Below, piece by piece: positions 8,962 through 17,404 of a DNA stretch of 64,000 bases (positions are counted from its first letter, which is position 1; each line of letters starts with the position of its first letter). The DNA is taken from assembly GCF_016711335.1 (NCBI RefSeq), contig NZ_JADJTF010000001.1:62001-126000 (forward strand), written 5' to 3'. Source of the stretch: Thiofilum sp. (lineage in GTDB: Bacteria > Pseudomonadota > Gammaproteobacteria > Thiotrichales > Thiotrichaceae). Position numbers and translations under genes: made by a program. A model generated the notes under the pieces. That model was not told the origin of the DNA. It made no database searches and worked only from the letters and a program-made list of their open reading frames with translations.

Positions 8962-10379
8962 TATAAAGCCCTCACATCAACGAAGTGACCTTTAATAGCT
9001 GCTGCCGCCGCCATTGCTGGACTGACCAAATGAGTACGTCCACCCTGTCCTTGACGTCCTTCAAAGTTACGATTAGAGGTGGAGGCACAACGCTCACCCG
9101 GCTCTAAACGATCTGCATTCATCGCTAGACACATGGAGCAGCCCGGATCACGCCATTCAAATCCCGCTTCACGGAAAATTTGGTCTAAACCTTCACGCTC
9201 TGCTTGCGCCTTTACTAGACCCGACCCCGGAACCACCATCGCTAATTTGACATTACCCGCAACTTTGCGACCTTTGGCAATTTCAGCAGCAGCGCGTAAA
9301 TCCTCAATACGGGAGTTAGTGCAAGACCCAATAAATACTTTATCTATAGGAATAGTATTCATCGGCTGATTCGCTTTTAAACCCATGTACTTAAGCGCTG
9401 CACGAATACTATTAGCCTTAGTGCTATCGGCTTCTTGCTCTGGATCGGGCGTACTACCATTCACATCCACTACCATCTCTGGTGATGTTCCCCAAGTGAC
9501 TTGAGGTTGAATACTTGCAGCATCTAGTGTGATTTCTAGATCAAACACTGCATCGGCATCAGAGTGTAAATCACGCCATGCTGCTACCGCCTTATCCCAA
9601 TCTTCCGCTTTAGGGGCATAAGGACGACCTTTGACATACTCAATCGTGGTGTCATCCACCGCAATCATGCCTGCACGAGCACCGCCCTCAATCGCCATAT
9701 TGCAAACCGTCATGCGCCCTTCCATAGACAGGTCACGAATCGCTTCACCGGCAAATTCCATCGCATAGCCCGTACCCCCTGCTGTACCGATTTTACCGAT
9801 AATAGCGAGTACTATGTCTTTAGCGGTTACACCTTTACCGACTTTGCCAGCTACGGTCACGCGCATATTTTTCATTTTTTTCTGAATCAAGCATTGGGTC
9901 GCCATGACATGCTCCACTTCAGATGTACCAATGCCGTGTGCTAATGCCCCAAACGCACCGTGCGTAGAGGTATGCGAATCACCACATACCACCGTCATTC
10001 CGGGTAAGGTAGCGCCCTGCTCTGGTCCCATCACATGCACAATACCTTGGCGTGGATCGCCAATATTGAACTCAGTCACACCAAAATCACGGCAATTTTG
10101 ATCTAAAGTCTCGACCTGTAAGCGTGAAACCGGATCAGTAATACCCTTATCTAAATCTTTGGTGGGAATATTATGATCAGGAACCGCTAACATCGAACCA
10201 ATACGCCACGGCTGGCGATTAGCGATTTTAAGACCTTCAAAAGCTTGCGGGGAGGTCACTTCATGGACTAAGTGACGGTCAATATAAAGTAAACACGTTC
10301 CATCAGCTTCACGGCGTACTACGTGAGCGTCAAAAACTTTATCATAAAGTGTTTTGCCTGCCACAGGTGTCATCCTCAT
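8961..10379 (-). CDS. leuC: 3-isopropylmalate dehydratase large subunit
   Basis: Aconitase-family large subunit that carries the [4Fe-4S] cluster. The three cluster Cys are visible in FIGSCTNSR and DPGCSMC. GKTLYDKVFDAHVV and LYIDRHLVHEVTSPQAFEGL at the N-terminus, and GDSHTSTHGAFGALAHGIGTSEVEHV further on, fix the family. The start is uncertain: a GTG at 10397, an ATG at 10379 and an ATG at 10373 are in frame, and none has a good ribosome site. Family length favours one of the two ATGs. It is the first gene of the leuCDB operon and is divergent from a LysR regulator. Confidence 0.96.
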   Translation of the reverse strand: MRMTPVAGKTLYDKVFDAHVVRREADGTCLLYIDRHLVHEVTSPQAFEGLKIANRQPWRIGSMLAVPDHNIPTKDLDKGITDPVSRLQVETLDQNCRDFGVTEFNIGDPRQGIVHVMGPEQGATLPGMTVVCGDSHTSTHGAFGALAHGIGTSEVEHVMATQCLIQKKMKNMRVTVAGKVGKGVTAKDIVLAIIGKIGTAGGTGYAMEFAGEAIRDLSMEGRMTVCNMAIEGGARAGMIAVDDTTIEYVKGRPYAPKAEDWDKAVAAWRDLHSDADAVFDLEITLDAASIQPQVTWGTSPEMVVDVNGSTPDPEQEADSTKANSIRAALKYMGLKANQPMNTIPIDKVFIGSCTNSRIEDLRAAAEIAKGRKVAGNVKLAMVVPGSGLVKAQAEREGLDQIFREAGFEWRDPGCSMCLAMNADRLEPGERCASTSNRNFEGRQGQGGRTHLVSPAMAAAAAIKGHFVDVRAL

Positions 10380-10442
10380 TGAATGATTAATGAACACAAG
10401 CCTAACAGCTTGCTATGAATAAATAAAATTCATAATTTTCAT

Positions 10443-10464
10443 ATTCTACATTCCGATTTAGAAT
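10443..10464. promoter_or_regulatory. Candidate LysR-type operator in the leuC / lysR gap
   Basis: ATTCTA and TAGAAT form a perfect 6-bp inverted repeat with ten bases between the arms. LysR-type regulators commonly bind such interrupted dyads (T-N11-A type). It lies about 65 bases before leuC and 170 before the divergent LysR gene, a usual place for such a site. Its use by this regulator is inference. Confidence 0.4.
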
Positions 10465-10548
10465 AGTTAGTTCATACAAGTAGGTTAGTAGTAGGGGTAA
10501 AGCAAGGTGTCTACCTAATAGTTGTGTATCTGCTTGTGCTACCTAGCG

Positions 10549-10577
10549 CTAGGGCAAACACATAGGTTTGCCCCTAC
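10549..10577. repeat. Hairpin repeat in leuC-lysR intergenic region
   Basis: TAGGGCAAAC and GTTTGCCCCTA pair into a stem with one bulged C around a short loop. No T-run follows on either strand, so it is not an obvious terminator. A related GTAGGGGTAAAGC half-element lies about 50 bases upstream. It looks like a dispersed palindromic repeat. Confidence 0.5.
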
Positions 10578-10631
10578 GGTAACTCATGATGGTAACAAGC
10601 AACTAGAGCAATACGAATTACTAGGAATTTC

Positions 10632-11498
10632 ATGGACATTCAAACCTTAAACGCTTTTATCGAAGTCGCCCGCCTACAATCGTTTTCTAAAGCGGCTGAA
10701 GTATTATTTGTCACACAACCTGCTATCAGTAAGCGCATTACTGCCTTAGAAACTGAATTAGGCACTTTGTTATTTAATCGTATTAATCGAAAAGTGACCT
10801 TAACTGAGGCAGGGCAAGTACTATTACCTAAGGTGCAAAATTTAAGAAATGAATTGACCGATATTCGCCGTATTGCTTCTAATCTATCTAGCACTGTGAA
10901 TGGCGAATTAGTTATGGGGACGAGTCACCACATTGGTCTGCACCGTTTGCCTCCTATTTTGAAGGCTTTTAATCAACACTATCCTGAGGTGCGTTTGGAT
11001 TTACGTTTTGTCAGTTCCGAAGAAGCTTGCTTAGGGGTAGAACAAGGTGATTTAGAATTAGCAGTGATTACGTTACCGAGTACCTTACCTGAACAATTAC
11101 AAGCCCAAACCCTTTGGGTTGATCCTTTGCATATTGTCGTGAGTCCAGAGCATCCCCTAGCACTAGCACCCCATACCGACATTACGACTCTAGCCTCCTA
11201 TCGCTGTGTGCTACCTAGCCCTGAAACCTATACTTATCAAATTATTGCCCAAGCCTTTGCTGAGCAAAACCAAATGCTTAATACCTATCTCAGCACTAAC
11301 TATTTAGAAACTTTAAAAATGCTGGTAGTCGCTGGATTAGGTTGGTCACTGCTACCGGAAACCCTGCTGGATCAGAGTGTGGTGGTATTGAAGACTGCCC
11401 TACAGTTACAGCGACCGCTGGGCATTATTACGCATCGCAAGCGCTCGCTATCGAACGCAGCTAGACATTTTTTGGAGCTAATGACGGGATCTAGTTAG
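10632..11498 (+). CDS. LysR-family transcriptional regulator
   Basis: The 288-residue protein has a LysR winged helix-turn-helix at the N-terminus: MDIQTLNAFIEVARLQSFSKAAEVLFVTQPAISKRITALE, of which the SQPAIS-like recognition helix is most typical. A periplasmic-binding-protein-like effector domain begins near residue 90 (GELVMGTSHHIG). It is divergent from leuCDB, the usual arrangement for a LysR regulator and its target, so it probably senses an intermediate of leucine or branched-chain metabolism. That role is inferred from position only. Confidence 0.9.
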   Translation: MDIQTLNAFIEVARLQSFSKAAEVLFVTQPAISKRITALETELGTLLFNRINRKVTLTEAGQVLLPKVQNLRNELTDIRRIASNLSSTVNGELVMGTSHHIGLHRLPPILKAFNQHYPEVRLDLRFVSSEEACLGVEQGDLELAVITLPSTLPEQLQAQTLWVDPLHIVVSPEHPLALAPHTDITTLASYRCVLPSPETYTYQIIAQAFAEQNQMLNTYLSTNYLETLKMLVVAGLGWSLLPETLLDQSVVVLKTALQLQRPLGIITHRKRSLSNAARHFLELMTGSS

Positions 11499-11553
11499 CG
11501 GGTTGGATGAGTCTCTACTAATTCACCCCAATTCATCTCCAAATCCCCAGTAT

Positions 11554-11592
11554 TCACCCTCAACTCACCACGCCACTCACCTGCTACTCACT
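11554..11592 (+). promoter_or_regulatory. Helically phased TCACC direct repeats upstream of the acyltransferase-methyltransferase
   Basis: TCACC occurs at 11554, 11565 and 11577, and TCACT at 11588, at steps of 11-12 bases; three of them sit in a longer ACTCAC. Another TCACC lies at 11523. The spacing of about one helical turn puts all copies on one face of the DNA, as expected for cooperative binding by a regulator. The array ends 44 bases before the chosen start codon. No factor can be named. Confidence 0.35.
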
Positions 11593-11635
11593 TAATCATA
11601 GTCCTCGTAATCAAGCACTGATGAGGAACCCAACC

Positions 11636-12925
11636 ATGACTGTTAGTATTCACGCTAAGCCTATAGATCTCAGCCCACTGGTCAAACCAAAGACTATTGT
11701 GCAAACAATTGAAGCACTACTCCCACAAGGCTTTTATCTGGTAAAAACCGCTGAAGAGTTAGCACGAATTAAAGCTTTCAAGCAGAGTTACTACACCGCC
11801 GACCGCCCCAATGTCCACGCTTTTCATGACGATGGTTTAGATCAGTATAGTTACGTGCTTTACGGCACAAATCACCACGGCGAGCTGACTAGCACGTCAC
11901 GCCTATTATTGGATGATGGGCAAGGTTTTCCAGAAGAGGCGCTTTTTCCAGAGTCGGTGCACCAGATGCGCCGTGATAATAAACGTATAGCCGAATTAGG
12001 GCGCTTGCTAATTACCCAAGATAAAGTCAATGGCTTACGCACTCATTACCGCCTTACGCACGCGATTGCCAATGTATTAGGCATTGACTATGTGCTGATT
12101 GTGATGAAACAACGCAATATTCCCTCGCATAAAAAAATGATGGCGGTTGAAGTGCTATCCATGGATATGGGCTATAGCTGGGATGAAGAACAAGCACCGC
12201 TATGCTTAATAGCTTGGAATGTGCAAGCTGCTCAGCCTAAATTTCATAAATGGGTATCTTCCAAGCAGCACCCTTTCACCTCGCAACACTGGGATCACTA
12301 TAGCAGCGCACATTTAAGCTCCTATCTATCTGTACAAAAGGAGGTCTATCAGCAGGTAGCCCAACGCATCCGTGGGCAAGTGTTGGATTTAGGTTGTGGT
12401 ACGGGACGTATCATGGCTTATGTACAGGATAATCCCCACGTTAGCCGTTATACTGGTGTCGATGCTAGTACTGCCATGATTCAACAAGCGAAATGGCTTA
12501 AAACACAACTAGAATTTGAACCAGCATTTTTAATAAATGCCGATATTAGCGATATACAGGGGCAGTATGACGCTATCTTTTCGATCCATAGTTTTTATAG
12601 CTGGTCAGAACAAGATAAATTATTAAAGCATATCTACACACTATTAAAACCAGACGGTATTTTCATCTTAGTTAATCCTAATGCCTCTTTTAATGAGGAA
12701 CGTTTAGCGCATTTAGCTAAACAAGAGTTAATAGGACATCCACATTATGAAAGCTTTATGGAAATCAATTATGCCATTGTTGCACAGGCTAAAGCTCAAG
12801 GGCGTTATATTGCTTTAGATAAATTAATTGAGCAAGTAAAGCGTGCAGGTTTTGTAGTAAAAACGGCTCATGATCAATTTTTCCTTGGTGGGGCATCTTA
12901 TTTAGAGCTAGGCAAAAATTCATAA
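11636..12925 (+). CDS. LuxI/FeeM-like N-acyltransferase fused to a SAM-dependent methyltransferase
   Basis: A two-domain protein of 429 residues. Residues 1 to about 215 resemble the GNAT-fold N-acyl amino acid synthases and autoinducer synthases. Features are an early 'Y..D' segment (SYYTADRPNVHAFHDDGLD), the strand YVLYGTNHHGELTSTSRLLLDD matching the family's 'G.ivGt.Rl' strand, and IAELGRLLITQDKVNG matching the 'E.gRl.v' motif. Residues from about 230 form a class I methyltransferase with motif I VLDLGCGTGRIMAY near residue 248, acidic VDAS after the second strand, and a late LLKPDGIFILVNPN strand. I chose the ATG at 11636, preceded by GAGGA, over the ATG at 11621. The 3' end overlaps the convergent LuxR-type gene by 6 bases. 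The substrate is unknown. An acyl signal that is then methylated is a reasonable but unproven idea. Confidence 0.75.
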   Translation: MTVSIHAKPIDLSPLVKPKTIVQTIEALLPQGFYLVKTAEELARIKAFKQSYYTADRPNVHAFHDDGLDQYSYVLYGTNHHGELTSTSRLLLDDGQGFPEEALFPESVHQMRRDNKRIAELGRLLITQDKVNGLRTHYRLTHAIANVLGIDYVLIVMKQRNIPSHKKMMAVEVLSMDMGYSWDEEQAPLCLIAWNVQAAQPKFHKWVSSKQHPFTSQHWDHYSSAHLSSYLSVQKEVYQQVAQRIRGQVLDLGCGTGRIMAYVQDNPHVSRYTGVDASTAMIQQAKWLKTQLEFEPAFLINADISDIQGQYDAIFSIHSFYSWSEQDKLLKHIYTLLKPDGIFILVNPNASFNEERLAHLAKQELIGHPHYESFMEINYAIVAQAKAQGRYIALDKLIEQVKRAGFVVKTAHDQFFLGGASYLELGKNS

Positions 12926-13672
12926 GTATTCATAGATATCGACCATACCTAAAATATAAATGAGTTCGTTGGTAGTAATATCACCGAACTCTTTACGAAT
13001 ATTATTCCATACTTTTTCAGCATAGCGCGGCGTAATATTATGCGTTTGCTGGATACACTTCATTGGTGTGCCCTCTAAAGTATGTTTAATCACTTTTTTC
13101 TGAGTATCGTTGAGACGCTCTAATAAAGGACGCAGAAAAAAGCGCAGTTCTTCTTTAGAGTTGACGATTTTGACATGATACAGATTAGCTAATTCATACA
13201 GCTTTTCCAGATGTGCTTGTTTTAAGCGCTGAAAATGGATAGGACAGGGATTTTGACTGATGACCGAGATACCGGCTATAGCGTAAGTCCCATTCAGTGC
13301 GGGAATAGACAGCCCATAATAAATACCAAACTGGCGTCGTGCTTCTTCGGTCACTTGTTGCTCTGCAGGTGTCACATGACCTGCATGAATTTCCTCCCAC
13401 CAATCTAGCGGACGCTTTTTATAGTTTTGTAAAGCTAAACGCAACACAAAATCCCGATTACCGTAATTATTAATAATATAATGTGCGACAAATTGAGCTA
13501 AAGCGCTGGAGTAATGCAACACGGGCTGCACTTTCGCATTCAGATACATGGGCTTGGGATAAAAGGAATACAGCACCCCATCAAAGCCTAGCTGCTGGAT
13601 CGTCTCAGTTAAGTGAGTAAACTCAGTCCCGAAGGGGTGAGGTTGTTGAGGAATGGGCGGAAAATGGGTCAT
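12920..13672 (-). CDS. LuxR-type regulator with autoinducer-binding-like domain
   Basis: A 250-residue protein. Residues about 15-170 resemble the autoinducer-binding domain. In an alignment by eye to TraR/LuxR the ligand-pocket residues are partly kept: Tyr65 (Y61), Asp74 (D70), Trp91 or Trp92 (W85) and Gly120 (G113). The positions of Trp57 and Pro71 appear to be Phe or Val. Residues about 188-250 form a divergent LuxR-type helix-turn-helix: LNDTQKKVIKHTLEGTPMKC and the following PRYAEKVWNNIRKEFG. It is convergent with, and overlaps, the acyltransferase-methyltransferase, a common layout for synthase and receptor pairs. The pocket changes suggest a ligand other than a standard acyl-homoserine lactone. 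No strong ribosome site is seen before the ATG. Confidence 0.75.
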   Translation of the reverse strand: MTHFPPIPQQPHPFGTEFTHLTETIQQLGFDGVLYSFYPKPMYLNAKVQPVLHYSSALAQFVAHYIINNYGNRDFVLRLALQNYKKRPLDWWEEIHAGHVTPAEQQVTEEARRQFGIYYGLSIPALNGTYAIAGISVISQNPCPIHFQRLKQAHLEKLYELANLYHVKIVNSKEELRFFLRPLLERLNDTQKKVIKHTLEGTPMKCIQQTHNITPRYAEKVWNNIRKEFGDITTNELIYILGMVDIYEYL

Positions 13673-14093
13673 AGGAGCACACGAGCACTAAATAATAGAC
13701 CCTTCTTTTTTAACAGCTTTTTTTAGTGAAAAAAAGGGGAATTTCCTTTCCCCTGAATCCCTTGTAAGGGCTAGTGAACTAGATTAGAAACTATTTAACA
13801 TCTATTGAATCAAGTAGTAACAAAGGGGTTAAGCACAGCTACTTTATCTTAGATTTAAACCTCTCACTTCAACTGCGAATTTAATACTATCTTGCAAAAT
13901 TGGCGTGAGAAACTTCAATACGCCTACTCTCTATGTAATTGATGCTGGGGACAAGGGTAGGAAAATACACCCAAGCACTAATCACTCGTTTGTTCTGCCC
14001 TAGTAAGAGCTATAAATAGGACTATTACCTAGCTTCCTTAAGAGCAGCGGTAAAGTCTTTATCCCTTGAAAGTGATAGCTCTATGCACAAACC
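13673..14093. other. Intergenic region between luxR-like and NACHT genes
   Basis: A 421-base gap between two genes that diverge from it. It holds the palindrome listed separately at 13735-13754, a small CCCTTGTAAGGG dyad just after it, and otherwise AT-rich sequence. The only short reading frame noticed (13942-14019, 25 codons) has no ribosome site or recognisable similarity. Promoters for both flanking genes should lie here, but none has a clear consensus. Confidence 0.5.
13735..13754. promoter_or_regulatory. 20-bp lux-box-sized inverted repeat upstream of the LuxR-type gene
   Basis: AGGGGAA and TTCCCCT form perfect 7-bp arms with six bases between, 20 bp in total, the size of classical lux boxes. 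It lies 63-82 bases before the start of the LuxR-type gene. The sequence itself does not match the usual lux-box consensus and no T-run follows. Autoregulation is possible but unproven. Confidence 0.35.
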
Positions 14094-17000
14094 ATGAACC
14101 TAGAAGAAAGCATTTTAAATAAAGCTAAGCAATATGATGCAGCAAGTAAGGTAGTAAATAATCAACTATTACTTAACAACCAAACATTCAATCTCACACC
14201 GTTGTTGAGGCTCCCCCAACGCATGCTCAACTCTCCTGAGTTTACTCACCTCCCTCCACTCTTTGATGCATCAGAAAATTTTCCGATTGCGGATATGTAT
14301 GTTGAATTAAGGGTAGCCAGCGTTAAAGGAGTGGCACATCCAGTATTATTACAACACGGAAGAACTATCGCTGAGGAACAAAAGGAGCGCCAACAACGCC
14401 ACGCCTCTCAGCCGCTAAGTCTTGATCACTGTATTAACCTAACTCAGCACCAGCATATAGTTATTCTTGGAGACCCCGGTAGTGGTAAAACCAGTTTATT
14501 AAAACACCTATGCCTTGACATAGTTTCCACTAATAGTCCACGCTGGCTCATACCTATTTTTATTTCATTACGTCGCTATTGGATAGAAAAACAAAAAACT
14601 CCCTCTATGAGTTTACTCCACTATGCCTCTATTTCACTATTTGGCCAACAAGCTGCTAATAACCTATCTAGCCAATACTCCTTATTATTGCAAGGAGCCT
14701 ATCACCATAATAGATCTGAAATTAATGGATTAGAGCAATTACTTTTGCACTTATCCGGTGAGAAAAAAGAAACTATTTTATTTTTACTAGATGGCTTAGA
14801 TGAAATCGCAACTAACAACACAGCTATTGAAATTATTACACAAGATATTAGACAGCTTAGCCAGCATTTCTCATGGGTACTAACCTCAAGACACAGCGGT
14901 TTTTTTGGCGACTTAGAGCAAGATATTTGCTATGACATTATTAGTTTGAATAAAGCAGGCATAGAAGAGTTAGTGCTAAGCTGGTTTAGAAACAGTAATA
15001 CTCCTGACAGACAAACCAAACAACAAGAACTACTAAGGCAAATAGAAACCAACTCTCGTTTACGTGATATGGCAAGTAATCCTTTTTTATTAACCTTACT
15101 GTGCCATATTCAATATTATGCTCAGAAAAAATCATTACCCTTATATAGAATTGACATCTATGCTACTATTATCGAGCTAATTCGCTTACAACTGAGAAAT
15201 GCGAACAAAGATAATACGCTTTTCCGTACTCCAGAAATGAATTATCTAGCAAAATTTTGCTATTATCTTTATACCATCGCACCTAACGCACCTTTACAAA
15301 TTTTTGAGTACGATCATTGGGAGGATTGTGCTAAGCCCCATGCTCCGCCTAGCTTTGATCAGCATTTTTTATCCTCTCGACTGATACATAGTTGGCGTCA
15401 AGGGGGAGATTTTCATTTTATCCATTTAACTTTTCAAGAGTACTTGATTGCACTCTATATCGCTGATACCTCTTTTGAAGCAGTTAAGCAGTATATTTTT
15501 AGTCCTCATTGGAAAATGGTATTTCGCTTTTTAGCGGGTATTTACGGTAAATACTCTAACTTTAAGATGCTAAAAGTGCTCTTAAATACCCTACTTAACA
15601 CTATCGATCAAATAGGATTTTTATACTTAGAAGCAACCCACTACTTAATAGAGGCTAATATTGAGAATAGTACTGAGTTACTTGGTTATGATATGCGAGA
15701 TAAACTATGGAATTTGTCTTTAGATAGTCAAAGCCCTATTAAAGAAACAGCAGGCGAACTATTAGCACTACTATCACCCAACTTTATTATTAAAAATATT
15801 ATTCATATTGAAGCACACCTAGAGCAACAAGACCCTAATAGTTGGCAATCAATTAAACTACTTGGTTTTATTAACAACACAGAGGCGGATTATTTAATTT
15901 TAAAACTATTGAATAGTGAAAATCCCGAAATACAAGAATACGCTTTGATAGCTTTAGCTCAAAAAAACACTTCTAATCTAAGACAAGCAATTATTGAGCT
16001 TTATACTGCTTCACCTAGGGAAAATTTAAATTTACTCTGCACAGTCGCTGCCAAAACTAAGCATAAAGATTTTTTTAGTCATCTAGCTGCCTATTTACAT
16101 AAAGAACCAGAAAAATTGATTGACTACAATCCTATATTGCAAACTATCACTACGATAGGGGCAGCTAACTTTAAAGATGAATTATTAAATTTCATTAATT
16201 TTTATTCGCCAACATTATTAACCGATAAAGCAATTGAGGCAGTGATTAGCCTTCAAGATGAACAAAGTAGAGAATGGTTTAAGAATGTCTTATTAATAAA
16301 AAATGCCGAGCTAGCCTATACTGCTAGTTACTACGCTATTCAATACAATATTTTAACCGCAGAGGAGTTACTTCAACTCTATACAAAGGCAGACTACTCC
16401 TATAAGCAAATCTGGCTTAATGCTATCCTTAAGCAAAGCGAAATTAGTGCTAAAATACCCAAAAGCAGTATTACTATCCTATTGGAGCTACTTTTCTCTA
16501 ACTCAGAGCATAGCTTCCAAATATTAGCCAACCTAAGTCGATCTGATCTTTATTCATTACTTAATACAGATCAATTTTTAAAGTTGGCAGATTTTTGTAG
16601 ACCTATTCTAGATCAACCTCATAGTGAACTAGCCGTAAATGCTATTAAAATCTTAGGCGCTATTAAAGATATATCTGCTTATATTAAAATAAAGGCAATT
16701 GCATTTAAGCATGATGATTGCCAATATCAAGCCTGTGCTATTTATGCTATGGCTAACTATACAGCTATTTATCCTAATGAAGTTAAAGATACGCTACACT
16801 CACTTTATCATAGAATAAATCAACACAATATTAGATTAAAAAAGGATATTTTGACTGTATTGGCTAATATTGACTTAAGCGAAATAATGCGCTATAGAAC
16901 TGAGCCTATTTTGCAAGCTATAATAAACACACTGTGCGCCCAGCAAGGAGTATTACTTTTTGAGGAAGGTTATATTGATCATTCAGGCATTAAGCATTTA

Positions 17001-17300
17001 TTTAACCCGCTCCCTAAACTATCTTTCAATACTCCAGCAAAAGACCAGCTTGATCAGCTCAGACTTGCCTGTAACTATGCACTGGAAAAGAACTTAATTA
17101 GAAAAACCAGTAGCAAGCGTGGCGAAATAAAGCCCTTATTTCAAAAAACACAAGCCGGATATAATGACTATTATTTTCCTGATAGTGTTGATGTGAATAC
17201 AGGCAATAAATTTATTAGAGGAGGCTCGATCAAAGCTGAAACAGCTCAACGTATTATGAACCGTTTGCAATTGATTTGTCCTATGCTGTTTGATCATTGA
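14094..17300 (+). CDS. NACHT-domain NTPase with helical-repeat C-terminus (NLR-like)
   Basis: A 1,068-residue STAND NTPase. After an N-terminal part of about 125 residues with no recognised effector comes the NACHT domain: Walker A GDPGSGKTSLLKHL, Walker B LFLLDGLDEIA, a sensor-like SWVLTSRHSGFF, and the NPFLLTLLCHIQYY helix. The winged-helix end HFIHLTFQEYLIALYIA closes the NTPase module near residue 460. The rest is alpha-helical with HEAT-like repeats, plausibly the sensor. The last 80 residues form a separate, more charged segment. Bacterial NACHT proteins of this plan include anti-phage defence genes, so defence is the leading guess. The gene stands alone and is more AT-rich than its neighbours, suggesting transfer. 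No ribosome site is obvious. Confidence 0.85.
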   Translation: MNLEESILNKAKQYDAASKVVNNQLLLNNQTFNLTPLLRLPQRMLNSPEFTHLPPLFDASENFPIADMYVELRVASVKGVAHPVLLQHGRTIAEEQKERQQRHASQPLSLDHCINLTQHQHIVILGDPGSGKTSLLKHLCLDIVSTNSPRWLIPIFISLRRYWIEKQKTPSMSLLHYASISLFGQQAANNLSSQYSLLLQGAYHHNRSEINGLEQLLLHLSGEKKETILFLLDGLDEIATNNTAIEIITQDIRQLSQHFSWVLTSRHSGFFGDLEQDICYDIISLNKAGIEELVLSWFRNSNTPDRQTKQQELLRQIETNSRLRDMASNPFLLTLLCHIQYYAQKKSLPLYRIDIYATIIELIRLQLRNANKDNTLFRTPEMNYLAKFCYYLYTIAPNAPLQIFEYDHWEDCAKPHAPPSFDQHFLSSRLIHSWRQGGDFHFIHLTFQEYLIALYIADTSFEAVKQYIFSPHWKMVFRFLAGIYGKYSNFKMLKVLLNTLLNTIDQIGFLYLEATHYLIEANIENSTELLGYDMRDKLWNLSLDSQSPIKETAGELLALLSPNFIIKNIIHIEAHLEQQDPNSWQSIKLLGFINNTEADYLILKLLNSENPEIQEYALIALAQKNTSNLRQAIIELYTASPRENLNLLCTVAAKTKHKDFFSHLAAYLHKEPEKLIDYNPILQTITTIGAANFKDELLNFINFYSPTLLTDKAIEAVISLQDEQSREWFKNVLLIKNAELAYTASYYAIQYNILTAEELLQLYTKADYSYKQIWLNAILKQSEISAKIPKSSITILLELLFSNSEHSFQILANLSRSDLYSLLNTDQFLKLADFCRPILDQPHSELAVNAIKILGAIKDISAYIKIKAIAFKHDDCQYQACAIYAMANYTAIYPNEVKDTLHSLYHRINQHNIRLKKDILTVLANIDLSEIMRYRTEPILQAIINTLCAQQGVLLFEEGYIDHSGIKHLFNPLPKLSFNTPAKDQLDQLRLACNYALEKNLIRKTSSKRGEIKPLFQKTQAGYNDYYFPDSVDVNTGNKFIRGGSIKAETAQRIMNRLQLICPMLFDH

Positions 17301-17404
17301 AAACGGCACACTACACTTAATCCAACATAGCTTTGCTGTTTAAGTTACTTTGTGTGAGATTTTCACTACCCTAGTGGGCTGATTAGTGTTAGCAAGAGAT
17401 ACTT

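Noticed and set aside
13942..14019. A 25-codon frame in the gap before the NACHT gene
   Set aside because: No ribosome binding site, no recognisable similarity, and the length is common by chance in such a gap.
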